Assembly (NCBI RefSeq): GCF_008039615.1
Contig: NZ_VDUZ01000009.1
Location: 1 to 64,000, forward strand
DNA length: 64,000 bases
Direction of reading: 5' to 3'
Origin: Vineibacter terrae
GTDB taxonomy: Bacteria; Pseudomonadota; Alphaproteobacteria; Reyranellales; Reyranellaceae
Every line of letters begins with the position of its first letter. The first letter of the stretch is position 1. Under the pieces are notes generated by a model. That model was not told where the DNA came from and did not search any database. It was given only the letters and a program-made list of their open reading frames with translations. Positions 51,399 through 60,008 of this stretch are shown here, piece after piece. A program made the position numbers and the translations under genes.

Positions 51399-52607
51399 AT
51401 GAGCGCACCGTTGGCTGGACTGCGCGTGCTCGACATGGGCTGGGTGATGGTCGGCCCGGTGAGCGGCCGCTACCTTGCCGATCTCGGCGCCGACGTGGTG
51501 AAGCTGGAGAGCGCGCGCCGCGTCGATCCGCTGCGCACGCTGGGGCCGTTCAAGGACGGCAAGCCCGGCCTGGAGCGCTCGATCAGCTATCACAACCTCA
51601 ATGCCGGCAAGCGCAGCATCACGGTCGACCTCAAGGATCCGCGCGGGCGCGAGGCGATCCTGCGCCTGGTCGACTGGGCCGACGTGGTGATCGAGAGCTT
51701 CAGTCCCGGCGTGCTGGAGACGCTGCAGCTCGACTATCCGCGCCTGGCCGCGCGCAACCCGCGCATCATCATGGTGTCGACCAGCCTGCTGGGGCAGACC
51801 GGGCCGCATGCGCGCGGCACCGCCGGCGTCGGCACCATGGGCGCGGCGATGTCGGGCGCCAGCCTGCTGCTGGGCTGGCCCGGCCATGCGCCCTGCGGCA
51901 CCTACGGGCCGTGGACCGACTCGGTGGCGCCGCGCTTCATCGTGCCCAGCGTGCTCGCGGCCCTGCACCGGCGCCGCAGCACCGGCGAAGGCTGTCATAT
52001 CGACGTGGCGCAGGCCGAGGCCGGCATCCAGTTCCTGTCGCCGGCCTGGTACCAGTACGCCGCCAACGGCACGGTGCCGCAGCGGCGGGGCCATGCCGGC
52101 TCGCCGCTCAAGGCGCCGGAAGGCATCTTCCGCTGCGCCGGGCAGGACCGCTGGATCGCGATCGATGCCTCGGCCGGCGGGGCCTGGCGCCGCTTCCGCA
52201 CCACCGTCGGCGGCGGCTTGCTGGACGGCGCGTTCGACACGCTGATCGGGCGCCTGCGCGGGCGCGAGGCGCTGGAGCGGATGATCGGCCAATGGACGGC
52301 GCCGCAGGACGCTGCCGCCGTCGAGCAGCTTCTGCAGGCCGCCGGCGTGCCGGCGCATGTCGTCAGCAGCGCCAGCGACCTGGCGGCTGATCCCGACCTG
52401 ACCGAGGGGCATTACCGCCGGATCGACGATCCCGTGGTCGGCGAGGCCGTGATCGAGGGACCGCGCTTCCGCCTGGCCCGCACGCCGACCTGCGAGACGC
52501 GGCGCGGGCCGCGCATCGGCGAGCACACGCAGGCCGTGCTGCGCGACATCTGCGGCTACGACGACGCGGCGATCGCCGCGATGCAGGAGGCAGGCATCCT
52601 GAGGTGA
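51399..52607 (+). CDS. Family III (CaiB/BaiF) CoA-transferase, catalytic subunit
   Basis: 402 residues. Typical blocks are GRYLADLGADVVKLES, NLNAGKRSITVDLKDPRGR and IESFSPGVLETLQLDY. The likely catalytic Asp is Asp174 in GPWTDSVAP. AGGAG lies six bases before ATG 51399. Together with the upstream CaiB-like protein it probably forms a heteromer. It is the final gene of the DUF35-led operon and runs into a multi-hairpin repeat shared with the ABC importer locus on the other side. Confidence 0.9.
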   Translation: MSAPLAGLRVLDMGWVMVGPVSGRYLADLGADVVKLESARRVDPLRTLGPFKDGKPGLERSISYHNLNAGKRSITVDLKDPRGREAILRLVDWADVVIESFSPGVLETLQLDYPRLAARNPRIIMVSTSLLGQTGPHARGTAGVGTMGAAMSGASLLLGWPGHAPCGTYGPWTDSVAPRFIVPSVLAALHRRRSTGEGCHIDVAQAEAGIQFLSPAWYQYAANGTVPQRRGHAGSPLKAPEGIFRCAGQDRWIAIDASAGGAWRRFRTTVGGGLLDGAFDTLIGRLRGREALERMIGQWTAPQDAAAVEQLLQAAGVPAHVVSSASDLAADPDLTEGHYRRIDDPVVGEAVIEGPRFRLARTPTCETRRGPRIGEHTQAVLRDICGYDDAAIAAMQEAGILR

Positions 52608-52614
52608 ATTCGTA

Positions 52615-52743
52615 TTCCTCCCCAGCTTCGCTGGGGAGGTGCCCGAAGGGCGGAGGGGAGGCGACGTGGTCTATGTAACTGGGACCTCGTTGGCTCCCCC
52701 TCCGCCCTTCGGGCACTTCCCCCAACTGCGTTGGGGGAAGGAG
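52615..52743. repeat. 129-bp multi-hairpin repeat, copy 1
   Basis: Three palindromes: CCTCCCCAGC-TTC-GCTGGGGAGG (52617-52639); a 20-bp perfect inverted pair GTGCCCGAAGGGCGGAGGGG (52639-52658) with its complement at 52697-52716; and CTTCCCCCAAC-TGC-GTTGGGGGAAG (52716-52740). The central loop holds GACGTGGTCTATGTAAC. A second copy lies at 56501-56629. It fills the convergent gap between a CoA-transferase and the ABC ATPase. Confidence 0.9.
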
Positions 52744-52744
52744 C

Positions 52745-53737
52745 TTATCCTGGATGATGGCAGGCCACGAAATGTCCGGGGGAGCCGTCGATGGGGCGGA
52801 TCTGCGGCTCCTCGCGGGCGCAGCGCTCGGTGGCGGCCGGGCAGCGGGTGCGGAAGCGGCAGCCGGAGGGCACGTCCAGCGGCGATGGCGTCTCGCCGCG
52901 CGGCATCTGCGGCTGGGCGCTGCGGCGCTTGGGCGTGAGCGACGGCACCGATGCCAGCAGCGTCGCGGTGTAGGGATGGCGCGGCGTGGCGTAGAGCGCA
53001 TCGGTGGGGGCGATCTCGCAGATCTTGCCCAGATACATCACGATGACGCGATCGCTGATGCCCTTCACCACGCTGAGGTCGTGCGAGATGAAGAGCATCG
53101 TCAGCGAAAAGGCCGCCTTGGCATCCTCCAGCAGGTTCAGCACCTGGGCCTGCACCGAGACGTCCAGCGCCGACACGGGCTCGTCGCAGACCAGCAGGGC
53201 CGGCCGCAGCACCAGCGCGCGGGCGATGCTGACGCGCTGGCATTGGCCGCCGGAGAGCTCGTAGGGCCGGCGGTGGCCGACCACCTCGCCGTCGAGGCCG
53301 ACGCTGCGCAGCGTCTCCATCACCGTCGCGCGCCGCTCGGCCGCCGTGCCGCTTCCGGCCACCAGCAGCGGCATCGCGACGATGTCCAGGATGCGATGCG
53401 CCGGGTTCAGCGACGACAGCGGATCCTGGAACACCATCTGCATCTGCTGGCGCAGGCCGCGCAGCCGTGCGCCGGCGGCGTCGAACACCGCGGCGCCATC
53501 GAAGCGGACGGTGCCGCTGTCGGGACGCGGCAGGGCCAGGATCGCCCGCGCCAGGGTCGACTTGCCCGAGCCCGATTCGCCGACCACGCCCAGCGTCTCG
53601 CCGCGCACGATATCGAGCGAGACGTCGGACAGCGCCTGCACACGGCGGCCGCCCTTGGCCTTGTAGGTCTTGACCAGGTTCTGCGCTGACAGCAGCGCGT
53701 TGTCGCGCTGCAGATGCGCCGTACCGCTGCCTGCCAC
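52745..53737 (-). CDS. Oligopeptide/nickel-type ABC importer ATPase 2 (DppF-like)
   Basis: 330 residues from a GTG at 53737. Walker A is GESGSGKST, the signature LSGGQCQRVSIARAL, Walker B LLVCDEP and the switch His lies in FISHDLS. The C-terminal Cys cluster CRFRTRCPAATERC is the Fe-S/zinc-like feature found in Opp/Dpp ATPases. The GTG start lies just after the DppD-like stop with GGAG upstream; further upstream the frame overlaps that gene. Last gene of the importer operon. It energises uptake with the second ATPase. Confidence 0.9.
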   Translation of the reverse strand: MAGSGTAHLQRDNALLSAQNLVKTYKAKGGRRVQALSDVSLDIVRGETLGVVGESGSGKSTLARAILALPRPDSGTVRFDGAAVFDAAGARLRGLRQQMQMVFQDPLSSLNPAHRILDIVAMPLLVAGSGTAAERRATVMETLRSVGLDGEVVGHRRPYELSGGQCQRVSIARALVLRPALLVCDEPVSALDVSVQAQVLNLLEDAKAAFSLTMLFISHDLSVVKGISDRVIVMYLGKICEIAPTDALYATPRHPYTATLLASVPSLTPKRRSAQPQMPRGETPSPLDVPSGCRFRTRCPAATERCAREEPQIRPIDGSPGHFVACHHPG

Positions 53738-53738
53738 G

Positions 53739-54722
53739 TCAGCTCTCCGGACTCGGGTTCCAGCACGCGAAGCGGTGATCCGTGCCGGCGCCGCTCTGGG
53801 GTGGGATTTCGCTGTCGCAACGGTCCAGCCGGTGGGCGCAGCGCGGCGCGAAGCGGCAGCCCGACGGCGGCGTGACCAGGTTGGGCGGCTGGCCGGGGAT
53901 GACCGGCAGGCGCACATGGCTGGGGCTGTCGATGCGCGGCACCGATTGCAGCAGCGCCTGGGTGTAGCGCATGCGCGGGCGCGCCAGGATGTCGCCGACG
54001 CCGGCCTGCTCGACGATGCGGCCGGCATACATCACGGCGACGTCGTCGCACATCTCGGCGACGACGCCGAGATTGTGCGTGATCAGGATCAACGCCATGG
54101 CGTGCTTGTCCTGCAGCCGGCGCAAGAGGTCGAGGATCTGCGCCTGGACGGTGACGTCGAGCGCGGTGGTGGGCTCGTCGGCGATCAGCAGGCGCGGGTT
54201 GCAGGCCAGCGCGATGGCGATCACGATGCGCTGGCGCATGCCGCCCGACATGCGGTGCGCATACTCGGCGGCGCGCTGGCGCGGCGCCGGGATGCCGACC
54301 TCGGCCAGCAGCTCGACGGCGCGCTCGCGGGCGGCGGTGGGTGCCAGGTCGGTGTGCTGGCGCAGGACCTGCACGATCTGGCGGCCCACGGTCATCACGG
54401 GATTGAGCGATGTCAGCGGGTCCTGGAAGATCATCGCGATCTGCCGCCCGCGGACCTGGCGCATCGCCGATTCCGGCAGCTGGCGCAGGTCGCGGCCGTC
54501 GAAGACCACACGGCCGCCGGCCTCGACCGCCTGCGCCATCGGCAGCAGGCCGATGATGCTGCGCGCCAGCACCGACTTGCCGGAGCCCGACTCGCCGACG
54601 ACGCCCAGCGTGCGGCCGGCCTGCAGGGTGAATGACACGCCGTCGACCGCCCGCAGCTCGCCGTGCGGCAGGCGGAAATGCGTCTTGAGGCCATCGACCT
54701 CCAGCAGGGGCGCCGTGGTCAT
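53739..54722 (-). CDS. Oligopeptide/nickel-type ABC importer ATPase 1 (DppD-like)
   Basis: 327 residues. Walker A GESGSGKSV, Q-loop MIFQDPLTSLNPV, signature MSGGMRQRIVIAIAL, Walker B LLIADEP and His in ITHNLG. The C-terminal CRFAPRCAHRLDRC cluster matches the other ATPase. The start overlaps the DppC-like stop (ATGA). Together with the DppF-like protein it forms the ATPase pair of one importer. Confidence 0.92.
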   Translation of the reverse strand: MTTAPLLEVDGLKTHFRLPHGELRAVDGVSFTLQAGRTLGVVGESGSGKSVLARSIIGLLPMAQAVEAGGRVVFDGRDLRQLPESAMRQVRGRQIAMIFQDPLTSLNPVMTVGRQIVQVLRQHTDLAPTAARERAVELLAEVGIPAPRQRAAEYAHRMSGGMRQRIVIAIALACNPRLLIADEPTTALDVTVQAQILDLLRRLQDKHAMALILITHNLGVVAEMCDDVAVMYAGRIVEQAGVGDILARPRMRYTQALLQSVPRIDSPSHVRLPVIPGQPPNLVTPPSGCRFAPRCAHRLDRCDSEIPPQSGAGTDHRFACWNPSPES

Positions 54723-55534
54723 GCCGTGCCCGCCCGGCCGTCGATGCGGCGCTGGATCTCCTCGCCGATCAGGTTGAGCGCGAAGATGGTCAAGAACAGC
54801 ATGCCGGCGGGGAAGAACACCGCGTGCGGCGCCTCCAGCGCATTGGCCTGCTCCGAGGCCATCATCTGGCCCAGAGTCGGGGTCGGCGGCGGCACGCTGA
54901 GGCCGAGATAGCTCAGCCCCGCCTCGGCCAGGGCGCCGATGGCCACCAGCAGCAGGCAGTAGGCCAGCAGCGAGGGCACGAGGTTGGGCAGCAGCTCGCG
55001 CACGATGAGACGCGCATCGCTCATGCCCGCGGCGCGGGCGGCGGTCACGAACTCGCGCTCGCTGAAGAGCAGCGTGTTGGCGCGCGCGATGCGCGTCACC
55101 GCCGGCATGAAGACGATGCCCAGCGCGATGATGACCTTGACCAGCGCCTCGCCGGGATAGGCGACCATGGCGATGATCAGCACCAGCGGCGGGAAGGCGA
55201 GCAGCACGTTGACGCCGATCAGGATGATGCGCTCGACCCAGCCGCGGAAGTAGCCGGCGCAGATGCCCAGCGCGCCGCCGAACACCAGCGCCAGCGCCGC
55301 GGCGCCCAGGCTGACGGCAAAGGTGATGCGAAAGCCGTGGATGGTGCGGGAGAAGACATCGCGTCCCAGCGAGTCGGCGCCGAACCAGCGCGCGATGCCG
55401 GGCGCGGCCAGCATGTTCAGCAGGCTCTGCTTGTTGGGATCCTCGATCGGCAGCCAGGTGGCGGTGAGGGTGGCCAGCGCCACCAGCAGCAGCCAGGCCA
55501 CCGACAGCATGACGCTGAGGCGATAGCGGCGCAT
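54719..55534 (-). CDS. ABC importer permease 2 (DppC-like)
   Basis: 271 residues with an N-terminal helix and about five more. It has GADSLGRDVFSRTIHGFR, a constant motif of DppC/OppC, and the EAA-loop sequence EFVTAARAAGMSDARLIVREL that docks to the ATPases. The ATG at 55534 lies two bases after the DppB-like stop is read, so translation is coupled. Inner-membrane channel subunit; substrate class (peptide, opine, nickel chelate or other) is not resolved. Confidence 0.9.
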   Translation of the reverse strand: MRRYRLSVMLSVAWLLLVALATLTATWLPIEDPNKQSLLNMLAAPGIARWFGADSLGRDVFSRTIHGFRITFAVSLGAAALALVFGGALGICAGYFRGWVERIILIGVNVLLAFPPLVLIIAMVAYPGEALVKVIIALGIVFMPAVTRIARANTLLFSEREFVTAARAAGMSDARLIVRELLPNLVPSLLAYCLLLVAIGALAEAGLSYLGLSVPPPTPTLGQMMASEQANALEAPHAVFFPAGMLFLTIFALNLIGEEIQRRIDGRAGTA

Positions 55535-55535
55535 G

Positions 55536-56492
55536 TCAGTGACCGCCGTCGCGCTGCAGACGCGGGTCGACCAGGGCATAGACCAGGTCGGTCAGCAGGT
55601 TGATGAAGATGAACATGGTGGCCACGAACAGCACGATGCCCTGCGTCATCAGGTATTCCTGCTGGTAGATCGACTCGACCAGCAGCTGGCCGACGCCGGG
55701 CAGGGCGAACATCTGCTCGATGATGATGGCGCCGCCCATCAGCCGGCCCATGTTGATGCCGACCACCGTGATCAGGTTCAGCGACGAGGGCCGCAGCGCA
55801 TTCTCCAGCAGGATGCGCCAGGTCGGCAGCCCCATGCCGCGGGCGAGCGCGATGAAGTTCTGCTGCAGCGTGCCGATCATCTCGCTGCGCAGCAGGCGCA
55901 GGTAGACCGGCACCTCGATCAGGGCCAGCGACACCACCGGCAGCACGAAGCTCTGCAGGTTGGCGCCGATGCCCTCGTGCAGCGGCACGAAGCCGGTGGC
56001 CGGCAGCCATTGCAGGTTCAGCGCGAAGATGTAGATCAGGAACAGGCCGACGACGAAGGCCGGGGTCGACAGCAGGGCCAGGCAGCCGACGAGGGTGGCG
56101 GTATCGACGCTGCTGCCGCGGCGATAGGCGCTCCAGATGCCGAACGGGATGGCCAGCCCCAGCGCCACCACCTGGGTGAGCAGGATCAGCTCGATCGTCA
56201 CCGGCAGCCGCGACAGGATCACGTCGAGCGTCGCCTCGCCGGAATGGATGGCGCGGCCGAGATCGCCCGACAGCACGTTGCCCAGCCATTGCAGGTAGCG
56301 GATGGGCAGCGGCTGATCCAGGCCCAGCTGCTCGCGCAGGGCCGCGACGCGCTCGGGTGTCGCCGAGTCGGCCAGGATCAGGACCGCGACGTCGCCCGGC
56401 AGCAGCGCGACCAGCAGGAAGCTCACCGCCGAGACCGCCAGGAGCGTGCCGGCGACACCCGCCACGCTCCACAGCCAGCGCTGCAGGATCAT
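55536..56492 (-). CDS. ABC importer permease 1 (DppB-like)
   Basis: 318 residues with six predicted helices. QLGLDQPLPIRYLQWLGNVL and the EAA loop NFIALARGMGLPTWRIL are diagnostic of DppB. ATG 56492 was chosen over 56501 because the GGAGG of the multi-hairpin repeat lies ten bases before it and only one base from the other. The gene thus takes its ribosome site from the repeat. It is separated from the solute-binding protein gene by that repeat, about 160 bases in all. Confidence 0.9.
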   Translation of the reverse strand: MILQRWLWSVAGVAGTLLAVSAVSFLLVALLPGDVAVLILADSATPERVAALREQLGLDQPLPIRYLQWLGNVLSGDLGRAIHSGEATLDVILSRLPVTIELILLTQVVALGLAIPFGIWSAYRRGSSVDTATLVGCLALLSTPAFVVGLFLIYIFALNLQWLPATGFVPLHEGIGANLQSFVLPVVSLALIEVPVYLRLLRSEMIGTLQQNFIALARGMGLPTWRILLENALRPSSLNLITVVGINMGRLMGGAIIIEQMFALPGVGQLLVESIYQQEYLMTQGIVLFVATMFIFINLLTDLVYALVDPRLQRDGGH

Positions 56493-56500
56493 GACAAACA

Positions 56501-56629
56501 TTCCTCCCCAGCTTTGCTGGGGAGGTGTCCCGAAGGGGCGGAGGGGAGCCGACGTGGTCTATGTAACAAAGACCCCGTTGCCTCCCCCTCCGCCCTCCGG
56601 GCACCTCCCCCAACTGCGTTGGGGGAGGG
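56501..56629. repeat. 129-bp multi-hairpin repeat, copy 2
   Basis: Same layout as copy 1: CCTCCCCAGCTTTGCTGGGG hairpin at 56503-56525, a long inverted pair around the identical loop GACGTGGTCTATGTAAC, and CCTCCCCCAAC-TGC-GTTGGGGGAGG at 56604-56628. It lies within the importer operon and supplies the GGAGG in front of the DppB-like gene. Confidence 0.9.
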
Positions 56630-56651
56630 AATGATCCGCCGACCCATCACC

Positions 56652-58205
56652 CTACTCCAGCCACATGTCGGCGAAGCGCACGAGGCCGTCGGGCACGGCC
56701 GGCAGGCCCTTCACCTTGCGGGTGATGACGATGTTGTCGGCGACGTAGAACAGGTAGGCGTAAGGCAGGTCTTGCGCCAGCACCTGCGCCAGCTCGCCAT
56801 AGATCGCCTTGCGCTTGGCGGGGTCGACCGTCGCCACGCCCAGCTCCAGCAGCTCGTCCACCTTCGGGTTCTTGTAGTGGCCGTAGTTCGACGACGGCGT
56901 CACGTCGGCGAACTTCGAATGGAAGAACGGATAGGTGTTGATGTGCGGATCGGCGCGGCCGGTGAAGCGGTAGAGCGAGGCCACGAACTGCTTGGACGAC
57001 ATGTTCTGCACGATGCGGTTCTGGTCGACCGGCTGCAGCTCGACCTTCATGCCGGCCAGGCCCCACATCTCCTGCAGCGACTGCGCCAGACGCAGCGCGC
57101 TGGGCGAGTTGTTGAACTGCAGCGTGAAGGTGACCGGCTTGCCATAGGCCGCGACCAGGGACTTGGCCTTGGCCAGATCGTATTTCGGATAGTTCGGCAC
57201 CTTCTGGTGCACGGTCATGCCCGGCCCGTAGGGGCTGTCGGCGAGCTGAGGGATGCCGAACTGAAGCGTCTTGCGCAGCAGCTCGCGGTCCATCGCATGC
57301 GCGACGGCCTGGCGGATGCGCAGATCGTCGAACGGCGGCTCCGTCTGGTTCATGTAGACGCCGTCGTAGCCGAAGCCGCCGGGCTGCAGCACGACGTACT
57401 TGGCGTTCTTCTTCATCTGCGACACGAAGCGGTGCGACGGCTGGATGATGATGTCGGTCTGGCCCGACAGGAACGCCGCTTCCAGGGTTTCGGTGTTCTG
57501 GATGCCGCGGAACACCAGCTGGTCGATATAGGGACGGCCGGGGCGCCAGTAGCCCGGGTTGCGGGTGAGCACGTAGCGGCTGCCGCGGATCCATTCGACG
57601 AACTTGAAGGGGCCGGTGCCCACCGGCTTGGTGCCGATGCCGGTGGGGTCGGCCTTGAAGGCGGTCGGGGACACCATCACGCCCGGCGCGTCGGCCAGGA
57701 TGGTGGGGAAGGCGGCGTTCGGGGTCTTCAGCTTGAACTCGACCGTCAGCTTGTCGACCGCCGTGACCGCCTCGATCTCCTGCACGAAGGACAGGCAACG
57801 GCAGCCATTGGCCGGATTGCGCGTGCGATCGAAGTTGGCCAGCACGGCGTCGGCATCCAGCGGCGTGCCGTCGTGGAACTTGATGCCGGCGCGCAGCTTG
57901 ACGCGGTACGTCCTGGCATCCTCGGAGACCGTGTAGCTTTCGGCCAGGAACGGCACGGCCTGGCCCTTGGCGTCGATGTCGAACAGCGCCTCGTAGACCG
58001 GCGTCGCGAACTGCCGTTCCGTGAAGCTGCCGGTACGGATCGGGTCCACGATCGGCGGATCCTGCGCCAGGCCGACGGTCAACGTGCCGCCGCGCTTGGG
58101 CTCCACCGCGCCGGCCGACAGAGCCGCGCTGCCCAGCAGCAGCGCCGTGATGACGCCGGACAATACCGAACGCGAACGGGCGGATGCCCTCCCCAACCGG
58201 ACCAT
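56652..58205 (-). CDS. ABC importer solute-binding protein, family 5
   Basis: 517 residues. The signal peptide covers about 1-33 and ends in an Ala-rich stretch (SAGAVEP); no lipobox Cys is visible, so it is likely free in the periplasm. RGGTLTVGLAQDPPIVDP, the family's first strand, follows. GIKFHDGTPLDADAVLANFD is the SBP_bac_5 signature block. ATG 58205 was chosen for the GGAG seven bases upstream. First gene of the importer operon, divergent from a TetR gene. It determines substrate choice; homology alone does not reveal it. Confidence 0.92.
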   Translation of the reverse strand: MVRLGRASARSRSVLSGVITALLLGSAALSAGAVEPKRGGTLTVGLAQDPPIVDPIRTGSFTERQFATPVYEALFDIDAKGQAVPFLAESYTVSEDARTYRVKLRAGIKFHDGTPLDADAVLANFDRTRNPANGCRCLSFVQEIEAVTAVDKLTVEFKLKTPNAAFPTILADAPGVMVSPTAFKADPTGIGTKPVGTGPFKFVEWIRGSRYVLTRNPGYWRPGRPYIDQLVFRGIQNTETLEAAFLSGQTDIIIQPSHRFVSQMKKNAKYVVLQPGGFGYDGVYMNQTEPPFDDLRIRQAVAHAMDRELLRKTLQFGIPQLADSPYGPGMTVHQKVPNYPKYDLAKAKSLVAAYGKPVTFTLQFNNSPSALRLAQSLQEMWGLAGMKVELQPVDQNRIVQNMSSKQFVASLYRFTGRADPHINTYPFFHSKFADVTPSSNYGHYKNPKVDELLELGVATVDPAKRKAIYGELAQVLAQDLPYAYLFYVADNIVITRKVKGLPAVPDGLVRFADMWLE

Positions 58206-58321
58206 GCTCACACTCCTTCTTCTGTCGTGTCGTGTGTGGACGCACGCCGCACGCCGTCGCGCGCAGCCATTTCCTCCCGTGTGGACCGCTTCCAGGATCC
58301 GATTGCGCGCACTATCATAAT

Positions 58322-58347
58322 TTGCTTATCAAGAAGCAAGCATTTTT
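58322..58347. promoter_or_regulatory. Operator-like motif shared by two TetR loci, site 2
   Basis: TTGCTTATC at left and CAAGCATTTTT at right, with a TTGCTT/AAGCAA dyad. It lies between the importer and TetR genes. On the minus strand a TATGAT (58319-58314) follows it, so the motif covers the -35/spacer region of the likely importer promoter. Confidence 0.65.
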
Positions 58348-58440
58348 CTGGGGCCATCCCGGGGCGGCAAAACCGGTTGTCGAGATGGCGCCAAGCCAAT
58401 ACTTCTTTGCGGGCAACCGCAGAGGCGGACACAGGTGACA

Positions 58441-59085
58441 ATGTCGATGCAGGCAGGCCGTTTGGGTAAGGCGATGCCGAAGCAGGCGCGCAGGACCCAG
58501 GCTGACCGTCGCGAGGCCGCCGAGCGGCGCCTGCTGGATGCCGCCATTCGATTGATCGCGGAACGGGGCATCAAGGGTACGACCCTGGGCGATGTCGGCG
58601 AGGCGGCGGGCTATAGCCGCGGGCTGACGGCGCACCATTACAAGACCAAGGAGGGCCTGCTGCGCGCGGTGGTTGCCGAGATCCACCGGCGCTACAGACA
58701 GCGCATGGCGGCCGCCGGGCCGCCGGCAGAGGGCCTGAAGCGGCTGCTGGCGACCATCACGACCTACCTTGATGTCGGCGTGGACGTGCCGGCGTCGCGC
58801 GCGCTGCATCTGATCCAGAAGGAAGCGCTGACGACGCAATCCGAGTTTCGCGACATCATGCGCAAGTTCAACCGCCTGTCGATGGCAGCGATCGAGAAGC
58901 AGATCCGGATCGGCATCGCTGCCGGCGAGATCCGGCCGGATGTCGACCCCGTGGCGCAGGCCGCGCTGCTGCTGGCATCGCTGCGCGGGGCGCGGGCGCA
59001 ATGGCTGGTGGCGCCCACGGATGTCGACATGGAGGCGGTGACCGCGGCGCTGATCGCCCATGTCAGGCGCGCCATGGCGGCCTGA
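58441..59085 (+). CDS. TetR-family regulator (copy 2)
   Basis: 214 residues. The helix-turn-helix region AAIRLIAERGIKGTTLGDVG then GYSRGLTAHHYKTKEGLL resembles the TetR at 47659-48369 closely, and both are fronted by the same intergenic motif. Starts at GTG 58435, ATG 58441 and ATG 58447 are all possible; 58441 is used. Divergent from the importer operon and followed six bases later by an ADP-ribosylglycohydrolase-like gene. It most likely represses the importer in the absence of its ligand. Confidence 0.9.
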   Translation: MSMQAGRLGKAMPKQARRTQADRREAAERRLLDAAIRLIAERGIKGTTLGDVGEAAGYSRGLTAHHYKTKEGLLRAVVAEIHRRYRQRMAAAGPPAEGLKRLLATITTYLDVGVDVPASRALHLIQKEALTTQSEFRDIMRKFNRLSMAAIEKQIRIGIAAGEIRPDVDPVAQAALLLASLRGARAQWLVAPTDVDMEAVTAALIAHVRRAMAA

Positions 59086-59090
59086 CGGCG

Positions 59091-60008
59091 ATGACCGACC
59101 GGGCCATAGGCTGCCTCGTGGGCCTCGCGGTGGGCGACGCCCTGGGAACGACGCTGGAGTTCTCGGCGCGGGACGCCGGCACCCCTATCACCGACATCGT
59201 CGGCGGCGGTCCCTTCGGCCTGAACGCCGGCGAATGGACCGACGACACCAGCATGGCGCTGTGCCTCGCCGACAGCCTGCTGGCCTGCCGCGGGCTCGAT
59301 CCGTCGGACCTCATGGCCCGGTTCCGCCGCTGGCGCGACGAAGGCTACAACGCGGTCAACGGCCGCTGCTTCGACATCGGGATCACCACCCGCCAGGCCA
59401 TTGACCGCTACCTCGACACGCAGGAGCCGCTGGCGGGCTCGGCCGACCCGAAGGCGGCCGGCAACGGCTCGATCATGCGCCTGGCGCCGGTGCCGATATT
59501 CCATGCCGGCGATGCCGGCGCCGCCGACACGGCCGCTGTCCTGCAGAGCCGCACGACGCATGCCGCCATCGAGTGCCTGGACAGTTGCCGCCTCATGTCC
59601 CGCATCCTGGTGGCGTTGCTGAACGGAGCGTCGTGGCCCGAAGCGCTTGCCGTCGAGCCACGCCTGTTCGCTGCGCCCAAGGTCCAGGCGATCGCCGCCG
59701 GCACCTGGAAGAGCAAGACCCGCGCCGACATCAAGTCCACGGGCTACGTCATCGACACGCTCGAGGCGGCGCTGTGGGCCGTCGACACCTGCGAGGATTT
59801 CACGAGCGCGCTTCTGGTTGCCGTGAACCTGGGCGATGATGCGGACACGGTTGGCGCCGTCACCGGCCAGCTCGCCGGGGCGCGCCACGGCCTGTCGGGG
59901 ATCCCTGCGGCATGGCGCCGCAAGCTCGCCTGGCACGACCGCATCGCCGAGCTGGCGCGGGCGCTGGTCCAGCAGGGAAGCGACCCGGCGTCTACCGGAC
60001 GGCGGTAG
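59091..60008 (+). CDS. ADP-ribosylglycohydrolase family protein (DraG-like)
   Basis: 305 residues. The family's metal-binding motifs are present: GEWTDDTSMAL (about 42-52) and the C-terminal LGDDADTVGAVTGQ. GCLVGLAVGDALG at the N-terminus is also characteristic. These enzymes remove ADP-ribose from proteins or small molecules with two Mg2+ ions. Six bases from the TetR gene, it is co-transcribed with a regulator, which is unusual; a link to ADP-ribosylation control is not shown. Its last 17 bases overlap the 3' end of the FAD oxidase gene on the other strand. Confidence 0.88.
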   Translation: MTDRAIGCLVGLAVGDALGTTLEFSARDAGTPITDIVGGGPFGLNAGEWTDDTSMALCLADSLLACRGLDPSDLMARFRRWRDEGYNAVNGRCFDIGITTRQAIDRYLDTQEPLAGSADPKAAGNGSIMRLAPVPIFHAGDAGAADTAAVLQSRTTHAAIECLDSCRLMSRILVALLNGASWPEALAVEPRLFAAPKVQAIAAGTWKSKTRADIKSTGYVIDTLEAALWAVDTCEDFTSALLVAVNLGDDADTVGAVTGQLAGARHGLSGIPAAWRRKLAWHDRIAELARALVQQGSDPASTGRR

